A stretch of DNA of 64,000 nucleotides from Bradyrhizobium sp. U87765 SZCCT0048 (GCF_018131225.1 NZ_JAFCMM010000001.1:496001-560000); one strand, 5' to 3'; positions 41,774-50,511 are shown, counted from the first letter of the stretch. Notes: generated by a model from the letters alone, not told the origin. Program-made: numbers and translations.

Positions 41774-42436
41774 TCAGACCGGCACGGCGGCGCGCCGCCG
41801 CGCCGCACCCTGCCCGTCTGCAATAACCATGCGGCCAAGCACGAACTGCCGCGTCGCCTCCGCCACGCGCCGGCCGAGATGGCGGGCGGTCGCGAGATCC
41901 GATGGCGGCGGCACGATGTCCGGCGCCTGGTCGACATTCGACTGGGCGCCGGCGCCGAGCCAGAAGCCGAGGCGGTTGAGCGCGACATCCGATCCGGTGC
42001 TGGCGTTGTTGCCGGGCGGCAGGTCGAGATTGATCCAGTGCATGCCGTGCTGGGCGGCGAACAGCGCGAGCTGGATCAGCGTCGCCAGCTTGTCGCCGGC
42101 ATGGGCGCCCGAATTGGTAAACCCGGCGGCGATCTTGTCCTTCCACCGAAATCCCTTCGCCATCACGGCATTCGAGGTCGAATCCTGGAACGCCTTGAAG
42201 GCGGCCGAGACGTTGGCCATCAGGGTCGGCGTGCCGAAGATGATGGCGTCGGCGGCGGCGAGATCGTCCCAGCGCGCCGGCGCGTCCTCCACGGTCAGCG
42301 CGAACGCCTCGACGCCATCGACCTCGCCCGCGCCGGCACGGACCGCTTCGGCCTGGCGCGCGGTGTGGCCATAGGCACTGTGATAGACGACGGCGACGCG
42401 AATGTCGGTCATGGTGGGATTCATGATCGTGCTCAT
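41774..42436 (-). CDS. Flavodoxin-fold NAD(P)H oxidoreductase (WrbA-like)
   Basis: 220 residues from an ATG with AAGGAG upstream. The flavodoxin phosphate loop is HSAYGHTARQAEAVRAG near residues 19-35, and DAIIFGTPTLMANVSAAFKAF and AGFTNSGAHAGDK provide the FMN isoalloxazine loops. Related proteins are quinone or nitro reductases. The last ~25 residues are basic and variable. It lies 145 bp downstream of the ECF41 sigma gene on the same strand; ECF41 neighbours are frequently oxidoreductases, so co-regulation is plausible, though I see no ECF41 promoter copy directly in front. Confidence 0.85.
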   Translation of the reverse strand: MSTIMNPTMTDIRVAVVYHSAYGHTARQAEAVRAGAGEVDGVEAFALTVEDAPARWDDLAAADAIIFGTPTLMANVSAAFKAFQDSTSNAVMAKGFRWKDKIAAGFTNSGAHAGDKLATLIQLALFAAQHGMHWINLDLPPGNNASTGSDVALNRLGFWLGAGAQSNVDQAPDIVPPPSDLATARHLGRRVAEATRQFVLGRMVIADGQGAARRRAAVPV

Positions 42437-42581
42437 GGCAGTTCTCCTTGCGGTGAGGGACGCGGCGGGTCGTGACCGCGCCAGGGGTGGGACGGGCGTG
42501 ATGACGTGGCAGGTCGGCCCGCGGCATGCAGACGCCGCGGCTGATCGTGTGATGTGGACCGGCGCATCGCGCCGGCCGTGA

Positions 42582-43451
42582 TCAGTGGAGTGCGTGACCG
42601 CCGAGATGGCGCAGCTTGTCGGGATTGCGGGTCACATAGACGGCCGTGATGCGGCCGTCGGCGATGGCGAGCGCGGTGGTCTGCAGCGTGTCGCCCTGCT
42701 CTATGCTGACGAAGCCCGGCAGGCCGTTGACGAAACCATAGCGCAGCAGGTGCGACATCGTCGCCGCGTAGATCGTGGTGAGCGACGCATGCAGCCGCAG
42801 CGCCTCCGCGATCCCGATCACCGGGTGGCGCGGCGCCGTGGTCTTGCCGCCACCATCGGCGTAGACGGCAACATCGTCCGCGAGCAGCTGCCGCAGCGCG
42901 ACCATGTCGCCGCTGCGGGACGCCGCGAAGAACGCCGAGGCGATCGCCAGCCCCTGCTCCTTCGAAACGTCGTAGCGCGGCCGCGCCGCCCGGACATGGC
43001 TACGGGCGCGGCTGGCGAGCTGGCGGCACGCGGCCGGCTCCCGCCCGACCGTCTCGGCGATCTCTTCGAAAGGCACCCCGAACACGTCGTGGAGCAGGAA
43101 CGCGGCGCGCTCGAGCGGCGACAGCCGTTCCAGCGCCAGCATCAGCGGCAGGGTGACGTCCTCGACCGCATCCTCGGTGCTCTCGACCACCGGTTCCGGC
43201 AGCCATGGCCCGACATAGGTCTCGCGCCGGACCCGGGCCGACTTCAGATGGTCGAGACAGAGCCGGGTCACCACCTGCCGGAGGAAGGCGCCGGGCTCCT
43301 TGACGGCAGCGCGGTCGACATCGAGCCAGCGCAGGAACGCTTCCTGCACCACGTCCTCGGCATCCGCGACGGACCCCAGCATGCGGTAGGCGATCCGCAC
43401 CAGCCGCGGCCGCAGCGGGGCGAAGGTCGCGACGGCGTCCTGACCAGTCAT
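42582..43451 (-). CDS. ECF41-type RNA polymerase sigma factor with SnoaL-like C-terminal domain
   Basis: 289 residues. Sigma regions 2 (RIAYRMLGSVADAEDVVQEA) and 4 (LSPLERAAFLLHDVFGVPFE) are followed by a ~130-residue SnoaL_2-like domain. All three ECF41 hallmarks are present: WLPEP (83-87) in the linker, DGGGK (199-203) and NPDKL (276-280). In this group the C-terminal extension replaces a separate anti-sigma factor. The ATG at 43451 is preferred over the GTG at 43463. A matching ECF41 promoter precedes it, implying autoregulation. Confidence 0.93.
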   Translation of the reverse strand: MTGQDAVATFAPLRPRLVRIAYRMLGSVADAEDVVQEAFLRWLDVDRAAVKEPGAFLRQVVTRLCLDHLKSARVRRETYVGPWLPEPVVESTEDAVEDVTLPLMLALERLSPLERAAFLLHDVFGVPFEEIAETVGREPAACRQLASRARSHVRAARPRYDVSKEQGLAIASAFFAASRSGDMVALRQLLADDVAVYADGGGKTTAPRHPVIGIAEALRLHASLTTIYAATMSHLLRYGFVNGLPGFVSIEQGDTLQTTALAIADGRITAVYVTRNPDKLRHLGGHALH

Positions 43452-43562
43452 CTCAGCACGCACCGGCTGCCGCGCGCCGGCAGCACGGCGTAGTTCTCGG
43501 CTCTGGGGTCGGCACGTCGCTCATGACCATCTCCATCGTCGGGACAGGGCGTTCGATGTCCT

Positions 43563-43589
43563 GACGAGACGGCATTCGCCCGTGTGACA
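43563..43589 (-). promoter_or_regulatory. ECF41 autoregulatory promoter
   Basis: On the minus strand, TGTCACA (43589-43583) and CGTC (43566-43563) separated by exactly 16 nt, which is the described ECF41 consensus TGTCACA-N16-CGTC. It lies 112 bp before the sigma start codon and points to it. Confidence 0.8.
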
Positions 43590-43703
43590 TGCCATCGAGG
43601 CCAGCCGCAATTTTTTCGATGGTCCAATTGGCTGGAGCAGGTTTTCAATGCGAGAACGGAGCGTCATCAAGCGGTCTCACAGAATGGCAGCTCCATCTCG
43701 TAA

Positions 43704-43716
43704 GCATCTGAGATGC
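43704..43716. promoter_or_regulatory. Palindrome upstream of LysR gene
   Basis: GCATCT-G-AGATGC, 13 bp, in the 337-bp divergent gap between the ECF41 sigma gene and the LysR gene, 72 bp before the LysR ATG, in an AT-rich stretch. A candidate LysR operator. Apart from this and the ECF41 promoter I see nothing else in the gap. Confidence 0.4.
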
Positions 43717-43788
43717 CTTTTGATTTCATAGATTAACAAATCACTTCAAGTGCCGGCGCAGCTGCGACGGCAGCTGGGAGACAGTTCG

Positions 43789-44676
43789 ATGGAATGGGAC
43801 GATCTTCGCTATGTCCTCGCGGTCGCGGAGGCCGGCTCGCTCGCCGGCGCGGCGCGCGCGCTCGGGGTCAACCACACCACCGTGCTGCGCCGGATCACCG
43901 CCTTCGAGGCCACGATCGGTCTGCGTCTGTTCGAGCGCCTGCCGACCGGCTACGTGCTGACCGCCGGCGGCGAGGAACTGGCCACCGCGGCCCGGGGGGT
44001 CCGCGACACCGTGACCAGCCTCGAACGCCGGCTGCTCGGCCAGGACCTGCGACTGTCGGGCACCCTGCGTGTCACCACCACCGACACCCTGATGGCCACC
44101 CTCCTGCCCGGCGTGCTCGCGGACTTCCGCGCCGAACAGCCGGGCATCGTCCTCGAGCTGGCGGTGGCCAATGCCATCGCCAATCTCAGCCGGCGCGATG
44201 CCGACGTCGCCATCCGCCCGTCGCCCAATCCCCCCGAGACCCTGGTCGGCCGCCGCGTCGCTGCGATCGCCTTCGCGATCTACGGCAGCCCCGCCTATCT
44301 CTCGGGGCATGCCGCGGCCGGCGATCTCGCCGGCCATCGCTGGGTGGCGCCCGATGACAATCTCACCGGCACCACCGCGGCGCAGTGGATGCGCTCCGAG
44401 CTGCCCGAAAGCGACGTCGTGCTGCGCGCCGATTCCCTGCTGGCGCTGCGCCAGAGCGCCGAGGCCGGCCTCGGCCTCGCGGCGCTGCCCTGCTATCTCG
44501 GCGACACGTCGCCCGGCCTCATCCGGGTGCGGCCGCCGATCCCGGCAATGGAAACCGCACTGTGGGTGCTGACCCACGAGGACCTGCGCAACACCGCCCG
44601 CATCCGTGCCTTCACCGAATTCGCGGCCACGGCGCTCGGCCGCCACCGCGACCTGCTCGAGGGCCGCGCGGTCTGA
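43789..44676 (+). CDS. LysR-family transcriptional regulator
   Basis: 295 residues from the ATG at 43789 (GGGAG 8 bp upstream; the longer GTG frame from 43750 adds 13 residues). DNA-binding region: WDDLRYVLAVAEAGSLAGAA, RALGVNHTTVLRRITAFEAT. The effector domain has the layout of the subgroup near AmpR/GcvA-like regulators (DADVAIRPSPNPPETLVGRR). It precedes a DMT exporter gene on the same strand by 121 bp and may control it or a distant target. Confidence 0.92.
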   Translation: MEWDDLRYVLAVAEAGSLAGAARALGVNHTTVLRRITAFEATIGLRLFERLPTGYVLTAGGEELATAARGVRDTVTSLERRLLGQDLRLSGTLRVTTTDTLMATLLPGVLADFRAEQPGIVLELAVANAIANLSRRDADVAIRPSPNPPETLVGRRVAAIAFAIYGSPAYLSGHAAAGDLAGHRWVAPDDNLTGTTAAQWMRSELPESDVVLRADSLLALRQSAEAGLGLAALPCYLGDTSPGLIRVRPPIPAMETALWVLTHEDLRNTARIRAFTEFAATALGRHRDLLEGRAV

Positions 44677-44797
44677 TCCCCCTGTGCGTTGGCGCAGTCG
44701 CCGACTGCACCGCTGCCCAGTCGGCGGCAGCAGCCACGGCCGCTATCTGTCGCCCGACGCTTCGCGCCATGCGGAGCCATTGCAAGGGCGTATCCCC

Positions 44798-45721
44798 ATG
44801 GACATCCTGTTCATTCCGATCTCGCTGGTCGCCGGCGGCCTGCTCGCCGTGCAGGCCGGCGCCAACACCCAGCTCTCGAAAGCCACCGGCAGCCCGTTCG
44901 CCGCAACCGTCATCCAGGTGCTGATCGCCGGCCTGCTGCTGCTGATCATCGCCACCGCCACGGGCACCGTGACGGCGCTTGGCGGTCTCGGCAACGTCAC
45001 CTGGTGGCATGCGACCGGGGGTATCGCGACCGCGATCTATGTCGCCTCCACCATCCTGCTGTTTCCGCGACTCGGTGCCGTGGTGACCGTCGGACTGTTC
45101 ATCACCGGCCAGATGCTGGCTTCGTTCGGCCTCGACACCCTGGGCGTGCTCGGCGTGCCGCAGCAGCCGCCCCGTGCGACGACACTTGCCGGTCTTGCCG
45201 CCGTGCTCGCCGGAGTCCTTGCGATCATCTTCGGCCAGACTGGCGCAACCGCCAGCCTTGCCCTCTCCAGAATCGGCTGGATCGGGCTCGCCCTGATCGC
45301 CGGCGCGGTGCTGCCGGTCCAGGGCGCGATCAACGGCCTGCTGCGGCATGACCTCGGTGCGCCGTTCGTCGTCGGCGCCATCAGCTTCGCCGTCGCGACC
45401 CTGTCGATGCTGCTGGTGCTCGCGGCCACGCTGGTGTTCACCGACACGCCGAAGCCACAGTTCAACGGCCTTGCGACGATGCCGTGGTGGGGCTGGATCG
45501 GTGCGGCATGCGGCGCGACCTACGTCACCACCGTGTTCACCGCCATCCCGGTGATCGGCACCGCCGCCGCGGTTGGCCTCACCGTCGCCGGCCAGCAGAT
45601 CGCCTCACTGTTCGTCGACCGCTTCGGCTGGTTCCGCCTGCCGCAGCGCGAGCTGTCCGCGCTGCGCTATGCCGGCGTCGTGCTGCTGCTCGGCGGCGTG
45701 GTGCTGATCCGCGGCTTCTGA
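44798..45721 (+). CDS. DMT-type transporter with duplicated YdcZ (DUF606) domains
   Basis: 307-residue membrane protein made of two homologous DUF606/YdcZ halves. The first starts FIPISLVAGGLLAVQAGANT and the second LALIAGAVLPVQGAINGLLR, each with five hydrophobic helices. Single-domain YdcZ proteins usually occur as pairs, so this is the fused form. Substrate unknown. ATG at 44798 with AAGGGCG upstream; the frame upstream to 44606 lies inside the LysR gene. Followed 58 bp later by an SMR gene. Confidence 0.88.
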   Translation: MDILFIPISLVAGGLLAVQAGANTQLSKATGSPFAATVIQVLIAGLLLLIIATATGTVTALGGLGNVTWWHATGGIATAIYVASTILLFPRLGAVVTVGLFITGQMLASFGLDTLGVLGVPQQPPRATTLAGLAAVLAGVLAIIFGQTGATASLALSRIGWIGLALIAGAVLPVQGAINGLLRHDLGAPFVVGAISFAVATLSMLLVLAATLVFTDTPKPQFNGLATMPWWGWIGAACGATYVTTVFTAIPVIGTAAAVGLTVAGQQIASLFVDRFGWFRLPQRELSALRYAGVVLLLGGVVLIRGF

Positions 45722-45779
45722 GCGCGACAAGCAGGCGGCGCGTGCGCTGCCTTCCCCTGACAACTGAGGAGAGACGACC

Positions 45780-46097
45780 ATGGCATGGCTGCTGCTGTTC
45801 GGCGCCGGGCTGCTCGAAGTGATCTGGGCGATCGCGCTCAAGCAGACCGGCGGCTTTACCCGCCTGTTGCCGAGCGTGATCGGCATCACCGCGGCGGTGG
45901 TCAGCTTCGTGATGCTGTCGCTGGCGCTCAAGACCCTTCCCGTCGGCACCGCCTATGCGGTGTGGGTCGGCATCGGCGCGCTCGGCGTCGCGATCGCCGG
46001 CATCGTCGTGTTCGGCGAGAGCGTCGCGCCGGCACGGCTCGCATTGCTGGCGCTGATCCTCGCCGGCGTGATCGGGCTGAAATGGCTGGAGACGTGA
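45780..46097 (+). CDS. SMR-family exporter (SugE/Gdx-like), second copy
   Basis: 105 residues, four helices, conserved Glu13 ([12 protein letters not shown]), GFTRLLPS and [13 protein letters not shown], so it belongs to the SugE/Gdx branch like the gene at 6263. An AGGAGAG site precedes the ATG. No ACGR-type twin hairpins are visible upstream, so it is not under a mini-ykkC leader. It could export guanidinium constitutively or small quaternary ammonium compounds. It probably shares a transcript with the YdcZ-like gene. Confidence 0.9.
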   Translation: MAWLLLFGAGLLEVIWAIALKQTGGFTRLLPSVIGITAAVVSFVMLSLALKTLPVGTAYAVWVGIGALGVAIAGIVVFGESVAPARLALLALILAGVIGLKWLET

Positions 46098-46208
46098 GCC
46101 TGCACCCCGATGCGATGTCCCTTGCCAAGGCGCGGGTCAACCGCCGATAAACAGGCGCCGTCGCGGCCATGAAGGCCCGATCACGGCTCGCCGCACACGG
46201 AGGCGTGG

Positions 46209-47405
46209 ATGTCGCGGTCCATCTCGGCTCCCCCCGACGTCGCGTCGCCGCCGGCGGCCACCATGGGCGCCGACCGCGGCGAGCGCCTCGCCTTCATCGA
46301 CAACATCCGCTGGACCATGGTGCTGCTGGTGCTCAGCATGCACGCCTGCGACACCTATGGGCCGTTCGGCAGCTGGTACTACCGCGAGGCGCGGCCGGTT
46401 GGCTTTGGTACGGCGCTGACCTTCGCGACCTACCAGAGCACGCTGCAGGCGTTCTTTATGGCGTTGCTATTCTTCGTCGCCGGCTGCTTCACGGTGCCGA
46501 GCCATGATCGCAAGAGATGCTGCGCCTTCCTGCGCGACCGTGCGCTCCGGCTCGGCGTGCCGACGCTGCTCTACATGCTGCTGATCGGCCCGCTGACACA
46601 GTATTTTCTTGCCGGCAGTTGGGGCCGCGGCGGCTTCGGCCACCAGTGGCTGCGTCACCTGCGCAGCGGTGAATGGCTGTCCGAGACCGGCCCGATGTGG
46701 TTCTGCGCCGCACTGCTGGCGTTCTCCGTGGCCTATGCCGTGTTCCGTCTGGTCCAACCTGCCGCTGCGACAACACCATATCACGACGCACCGCCACCCG
46801 GTGACGGCGCCGTCCTCGTCTTCATCGCAGCCATGGCAGTTGCGACATTCCTGGTGCGCATCCCGCTGCCCGAAGGCCGCGCCATCCTCAACATGCAGCT
46901 CGGCGACTTCCCGTCCTACATCCTGATGTTCGCCGTCGGTCTGCTCGCCGCGCGGCGGCGCTGGATCGAGATGCTGCCGGACAGCTTCTGCCGGCGCTGG
47001 GCCGCCTGGACGCTCATTCCCGCGATCCCGCTATACGCGGTGCTGATCGCGCTCGGCGGCGCGCTGCAGGGACACACCGCCGACTATTCCGGCGGCTTGA
47101 ATCCCGTCAGCGCCGGCAAGTGTCTGTGGGAGGCGCTGGTGTGTGTCGGGATGAGCCTCGCGCTGCTGGCCATCTACCGAAACAGCTTCAACACCCGTGG
47201 TCCGCTGGCGCGCGCGCTGTCGAACACCGCCTTCGGCATCTACTGGATTCACCCGCCCGTGGTGATCGCGCTCACCCTCGCGTTGCGCGCCGTTGCGGCA
47301 CCGGCTCTGCTGAAGGCCGCACTGCTGACGCTCTTGACCGCCATCGCAAGCTTCGCGATCGCGCTCCTGCTGCGCCGCACGCCGCTGCTGCGCGCCATCG
47401 TCTAG
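46209..47405 (+). CDS. Acyltransferase 3 / OpgC-like membrane protein
   Basis: 398 residues with about ten helices. After a polar N-terminus the family start is present: RLAFIDNIRWTMVLLVLSMH, where the Arg and the His are the conserved acyltransferase-3 residues, followed by FFVAGCF. It ends with NTAFGIYWIHPPVVIALTLA. Such proteins transfer acyl or succinyl groups to surface glycans or small molecules. Stand-alone gene; acceptor unknown. Confidence 0.85.
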   Translation: MSRSISAPPDVASPPAATMGADRGERLAFIDNIRWTMVLLVLSMHACDTYGPFGSWYYREARPVGFGTALTFATYQSTLQAFFMALLFFVAGCFTVPSHDRKRCCAFLRDRALRLGVPTLLYMLLIGPLTQYFLAGSWGRGGFGHQWLRHLRSGEWLSETGPMWFCAALLAFSVAYAVFRLVQPAAATTPYHDAPPPGDGAVLVFIAAMAVATFLVRIPLPEGRAILNMQLGDFPSYILMFAVGLLAARRRWIEMLPDSFCRRWAAWTLIPAIPLYAVLIALGGALQGHTADYSGGLNPVSAGKCLWEALVCVGMSLALLAIYRNSFNTRGPLARALSNTAFGIYWIHPPVVIALTLALRAVAAPALLKAALLTLLTAIASFAIALLLRRTPLLRAIV

Positions 47406-47559
47406 GATGCGATGAGCGCGCAACCGCGATCCGCCACACGCGTCGCGGCGGTGGCAGTGCGCCGCCACCCACACCCAGGGTGATGGCGTCCGAAACCGGC
47501 CAGCGCCGCGCCCGCCGATCGTTAAGCTGCACGCCATCTGCATTCGGCGGGAGCCCGCG

Positions 47560-48039
47560 ATGACACACTCACCGGCCAGGACCTATGGCACTGTTGCCGC
47601 CCATGCCCGCAGCTCCCTCACGGGACAGGCGTTCGTGGACGGCCTTGTCGCTGGCACACAGCCGCTCAACACGCTGGCGCGCACCCTCGGCTATGATGTG
47701 ACCGAAGCCTCGCGCGGCCAGGTCGTCGTCACCCTGATGCCAGACGAGCGCCACCTCAACCCGGCTGGCACCGTGCATGGCGGTGTCGCCGCGACGCTGC
47801 TCGACAGCTGCATGGGCCTCGCGGTCTGGTCGACGCTCGACGCCGGCTTCGGCCAGACCACGCTCGAGTTCAAGATTTCGCTGCTGCGGCCGATCACGAC
47901 CGGGACCGGCCTCGTCCGTGCGGAAGGCAGCGTGCTCAATCGCGGCCGCCGGGTCGGCACCGCCGAAGGGCGGATCACCGATGCCGACGGCCGCCTGCTC
48001 GCCCACGGCACCACGACCTGCCTGATCTTCGAGGCGTAG
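47560..48039 (+). CDS. PaaI-family hotdog thioesterase
   Basis: 159 residues with the hotdog core HLNPAGTVHGGVAATLLDSC near 65-84, the HGG segment that forms the active-site turn, plus FGQTTLEFKISLLRPI and EGRITDADGRLLAHGTTTCLI. Members hydrolyse acyl-CoA thioesters, often of aromatic acids. It has its own promoter region (155 bp upstream). The substrate is not evident. Confidence 0.9.
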   Translation: MTHSPARTYGTVAAHARSSLTGQAFVDGLVAGTQPLNTLARTLGYDVTEASRGQVVVTLMPDERHLNPAGTVHGGVAATLLDSCMGLAVWSTLDAGFGQTTLEFKISLLRPITTGTGLVRAEGSVLNRGRRVGTAEGRITDADGRLLAHGTTTCLIFEA

Positions 48040-48123
48040 ACGCGGCGCGGCCCGGTTGGCTGCGGCTGCACCGGTCTGCTAGGACACTGTCATACAGAGT
48101 CCAGCAACGCAGAGCGCTCCTTC

Positions 48124-48624
48124 ATGCCGGCCCGGCCGATCGTCCGTTATCCTGATCCCCGTCTCGGTACGGTCGCCGCTCCGGTCGCTGCCTTCGATGC
48201 CGCCTTGCGGGCCCTTGCGGCCGATCTCGCCGACACCATGCGGGAGGCGCCGGCGATCGGCATCACTGCGCCCCATGTCGGCGTGCTGCAGCGCGTGGTG
48301 CTGCTGCAGCTCGCCCCGACCGAGACGCCGCGGGTCTACATCAATCCCATGATCGTCTGGGCCTCGGACGAGCGGCTGCGCCACACCGAGGGCAGCGTGT
48401 CCATGCCCGGCGTCGTCGAGGATGTCGAGCGTCATGCCCGTGTCCGGATCAGCTACCGCGATCTCGACGGCGCCGAACACACCGAGGAAGCCGATGGCTT
48501 CCGCGCGGTCTGCCATCAGCACGAGATCGACCAGCTCGACGGCATCTTCTGGATCCAGCGCCTGTCGCGCCTCAAACGCGACCGGCTGCTGAAGCGCTAC
48601 GCCCGCGCGGCGCGAGCGTCGTAG
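48124..48624 (+). CDS. Peptide-deformylase-like protein lacking two metal ligands
   Basis: 166 residues of the peptide deformylase fold, but all three hallmark motifs are altered. Motif 1, normally GIGLAAPQVG, reads AIGITAPHVG (44-53). Motif 2, EGCLS, reads EGSVS (89-93), so Ser91 replaces the metal-binding Cys. Motif 3, HEXDH, reads HEIDQ (133-137), so Gln137 replaces the second His. Only His133 and the catalytic Glu134 remain, so ordinary Fe/Zn deformylase activity is unlikely. The frame is intact and the fold is otherwise conserved, implying a retained, different role. The essential def gene must lie elsewhere. Confidence 0.85.
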   Translation: MPARPIVRYPDPRLGTVAAPVAAFDAALRALAADLADTMREAPAIGITAPHVGVLQRVVLLQLAPTETPRVYINPMIVWASDERLRHTEGSVSMPGVVEDVERHARVRISYRDLDGAEHTEEADGFRAVCHQHEIDQLDGIFWIQRLSRLKRDRLLKRYARAARAS

Positions 48625-48653
48625 GCGAGGACCGCGTCCCGGCCCGGATGCCG

Positions 48654-48815
48654 TCACCGCCACGGCGACTGGCTGATCACCACACAGAAGTTGCCGCGGT
48701 GAAAATGGCGCTCCTTGTCGGCGATGACGTCGGCCTAGACGTTGCCGAAGGTCGTGTCGGGCTTATGCCGGATGCCATCGTCGACCACCTGGATGATGTT
48801 GTCCTTGAAATGCGG
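48654..48815 (-). pseudogene. HD-domain hydrolase C-terminal remnant
   Basis: The reverse strand encodes PHFKDNIIQVVDDGIRHKPD, then TTFGNV, a TAG stop (48736-48738), then ADVIADKERHFHRGNFCVVI and a natural end SPW-R-stop. This looks like the last ~50 residues of an HD-type phosphohydrolase whose N-terminal part is gone. The in-frame stop and truncation mark it as dead. It abuts an AraC fragment in the opposite orientation. Confidence 0.5.
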
Positions 48816-48826
48816 CGCGGGTGGAC

Positions 48827-49000
48827 GCCAGCCGGATCTCGGCGGCGCGCCGCGTTCTGGAAGACGTTGCCGCGCCCATGCTCGTCACCGGATGTTGCGG
48901 TTTCACCGACATCGACACCTTCCGCCGCGCGTTCCAGCGCCGCGTCGGCGTCACGCCCTCGGCCTACCGCCGGGTGCACACGGCCCGTGCCGGCAGCTGA
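48827..49000 (+). pseudogene. AraC-family regulator C-terminal remnant
   Basis: The plus strand reads SRISAARRVLEDVAAPMLVT, then GCCGFTDIDTFRRAFQRRVG and VTPSAYRRVH before a TGA: the second helix-turn-helix of an AraC/GlxA-type activator. No start, no first HTH and no effector domain precede it; upstream DNA belongs to the inverted HD-domain fragment. A truncated relic. Confidence 0.6.
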
Positions 49001-49061
49001 GTATCATGAGGGATGCGCGCGTCCCGACGTCTGCATCGCGCAGCGCCGCATCCTGCGGCCG

Positions 49062-49721
49062 TCATTTGGACTTCGGCGAATGCGGCCGACTCGCCATCTT
49101 CGCCACGACCGCCAGCGTGAACTGCACGAGGTAGTCGTTCAGCGCCAGCGAGGCCGCGCTGGCGCGCTCGACCTTGCGATCGGCGATCGCATTCAGCATG
49201 TCGGCGTGAAGGCGGCCGCCATGCCGGATCTCGCGCTGCTCGTCGCGGACATGCATGATCCAGAAGCGCCTGGACAACGCCTGCAGCGGCGTCATGAGCA
49301 CCCCCAGATATGGATTGTGCGCAGCCTCGATAATCAGCCGGTGCGTCTCCCGCACGGTCTCGGTATAGCGCCGCAACGTGAAGTCGCCGGTCAATTGCCC
49401 CGCCAGCTTCCGCATCGCGTCCAGTTCAGCCGCGGCCCCCCGCTCGCAGGCGAGCCCGACGGCCAGCACTTCCACAGCGCGGCGCACCTCCAGGCCGCTG
49501 AGCTGGTCCTCGACGGAGATGGCCGGAATCTCGATACCCTTGTTGGGGTGGATGCGCACCATGTAGCTCAGCGCCAGCCGCTGGATGGCCTCGCGCACCG
49601 GTGTCCGGCCGAGCCCGGTCATCTCCATCAACTGGCTTTCGGACACCATCGCTCCGGGCGTCAGTTCGCCGCGCTCGATGACCCCCTGCAATACGCTAAG
49701 CGCCTGTTCCGACTTATTCAT
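49062..49721 (-). CDS. GntR-family (FCD) transcriptional regulator
   Basis: 219 residues from the ATG at 49721. The winged helix (GVIERGELTPGAMVSESQLM, MTGLGRTPVREAIQRLALSY) is followed by an FCD ligand domain (GLEVRRAVEVLAVGLACERG, HRLIIEAAHNPYL). It is divergent from a flavin-reductase gene and the MFS gene that follows it, the usual layout for a repressor of a small catabolic operon. The gap contains a CGATATATCG palindrome. Confidence 0.9.
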   Translation of the reverse strand: MNKSEQALSVLQGVIERGELTPGAMVSESQLMEMTGLGRTPVREAIQRLALSYMVRIHPNKGIEIPAISVEDQLSGLEVRRAVEVLAVGLACERGAAAELDAMRKLAGQLTGDFTLRRYTETVRETHRLIIEAAHNPYLGVLMTPLQALSRRFWIMHVRDEQREIRHGGRLHADMLNAIADRKVERASAASLALNDYLVQFTLAVVAKMASRPHSPKSK

Positions 49722-49796
49722 TCCAGGGTGAGGCCTCTCCTGCCCGACACGTGACAACCGCGCTGTGCATAGCGCGAAAGTCCATTGCCATGCCAT

Positions 49797-49806
49797 CGAT
49801 ATATCG
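49797..49806. promoter_or_regulatory. Palindrome CGATATATCG in GntR / flavin reductase gap
   Basis: 10-bp perfect palindrome in an AT-rich 127-bp divergent gap, 43 bp before the flavin reductase ATG. A candidate operator for the GntR protein; short, so only suggestive. Confidence 0.4.
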
Positions 49807-49848
49807 GTTACATATTTCCAATAGATTACATTCAGCGATCGAGGACCA

Positions 49849-50511
49849 ATGAAGTACGCCCCCCACCTGCAGCCGTGTCCGCTGCCGTTTTCCCCTTTCA
49901 AGAGCTGCACGGTGCCGCGTCCGATCGGCTGGCTGTCCAGCGTCAGCGTCGATGGCGTCGAGAACATCGCGCCCTACAGCCAATGGCAGAACCTGACCTT
50001 CGATCCGCCGATGGTCATGTTTTCGGCGAACCAGTATCCCGACGGTCGTCGCAAGGACACAGTGATCAACGCCGAACAGACTGGCTGGTTCGTCTGGAAC
50101 ATGGCGACCTACGATCTGCGCGATGCAGTCAATCTCAGCGCGATGGCGCTTCCATCGAACGAGAGTGAGTTTGACCGCATCAAGGTTACACGCGAATACG
50201 CCGACAACGCGCCAGTCCCGATGGTGCGGGAGAGCCCCTGCAAATTCGAATGCCGTTATCTGTCGACCCACCGCCTGAAGGGGCGCTCCGCGGTCGGCAC
50301 CATCGACATCGTGTTCGCCCAGGTCGAGAAGATCCACATCGCAGATCACGTCATCACTGCCGATGGTCGCCTCGATATCGCGTCGATCCGGCCGATCGCG
50401 CGTATGGGCTATTTCGACTACGCGGTCATCGATCGAACCTTCGAGATGCGCGTGCCGAATTCGGATGCTGGCGCCCAGGCAGGTCTCGAAGGTCGTCCGG
50501 ACGTCGACTGA
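49849..50511 (+). CDS. Flavin reductase-like FMN-binding protein
   Basis: 220 residues with the flavin-reductase split-barrel pattern: SCTVPRPIGWLSSVSVDGVE, then IAPYSQWQNLTFDPPMVMFS and KDTVINAEQTGWFVWNMATY. Proteins of this type supply reduced flavin or act as FMN-dependent oxidoreductases in catabolism. GAGGA precedes the ATG. It is followed 59 bp later by an MFS carrier, so the pair probably imports and attacks one substrate under GntR control. Codons are slightly less GC-biased than in surrounding genes. Confidence 0.88.
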   Translation: MKYAPHLQPCPLPFSPFKSCTVPRPIGWLSSVSVDGVENIAPYSQWQNLTFDPPMVMFSANQYPDGRRKDTVINAEQTGWFVWNMATYDLRDAVNLSAMALPSNESEFDRIKVTREYADNAPVPMVRESPCKFECRYLSTHRLKGRSAVGTIDIVFAQVEKIHIADHVITADGRLDIASIRPIARMGYFDYAVIDRTFEMRVPNSDAGAQAGLEGRPDVD

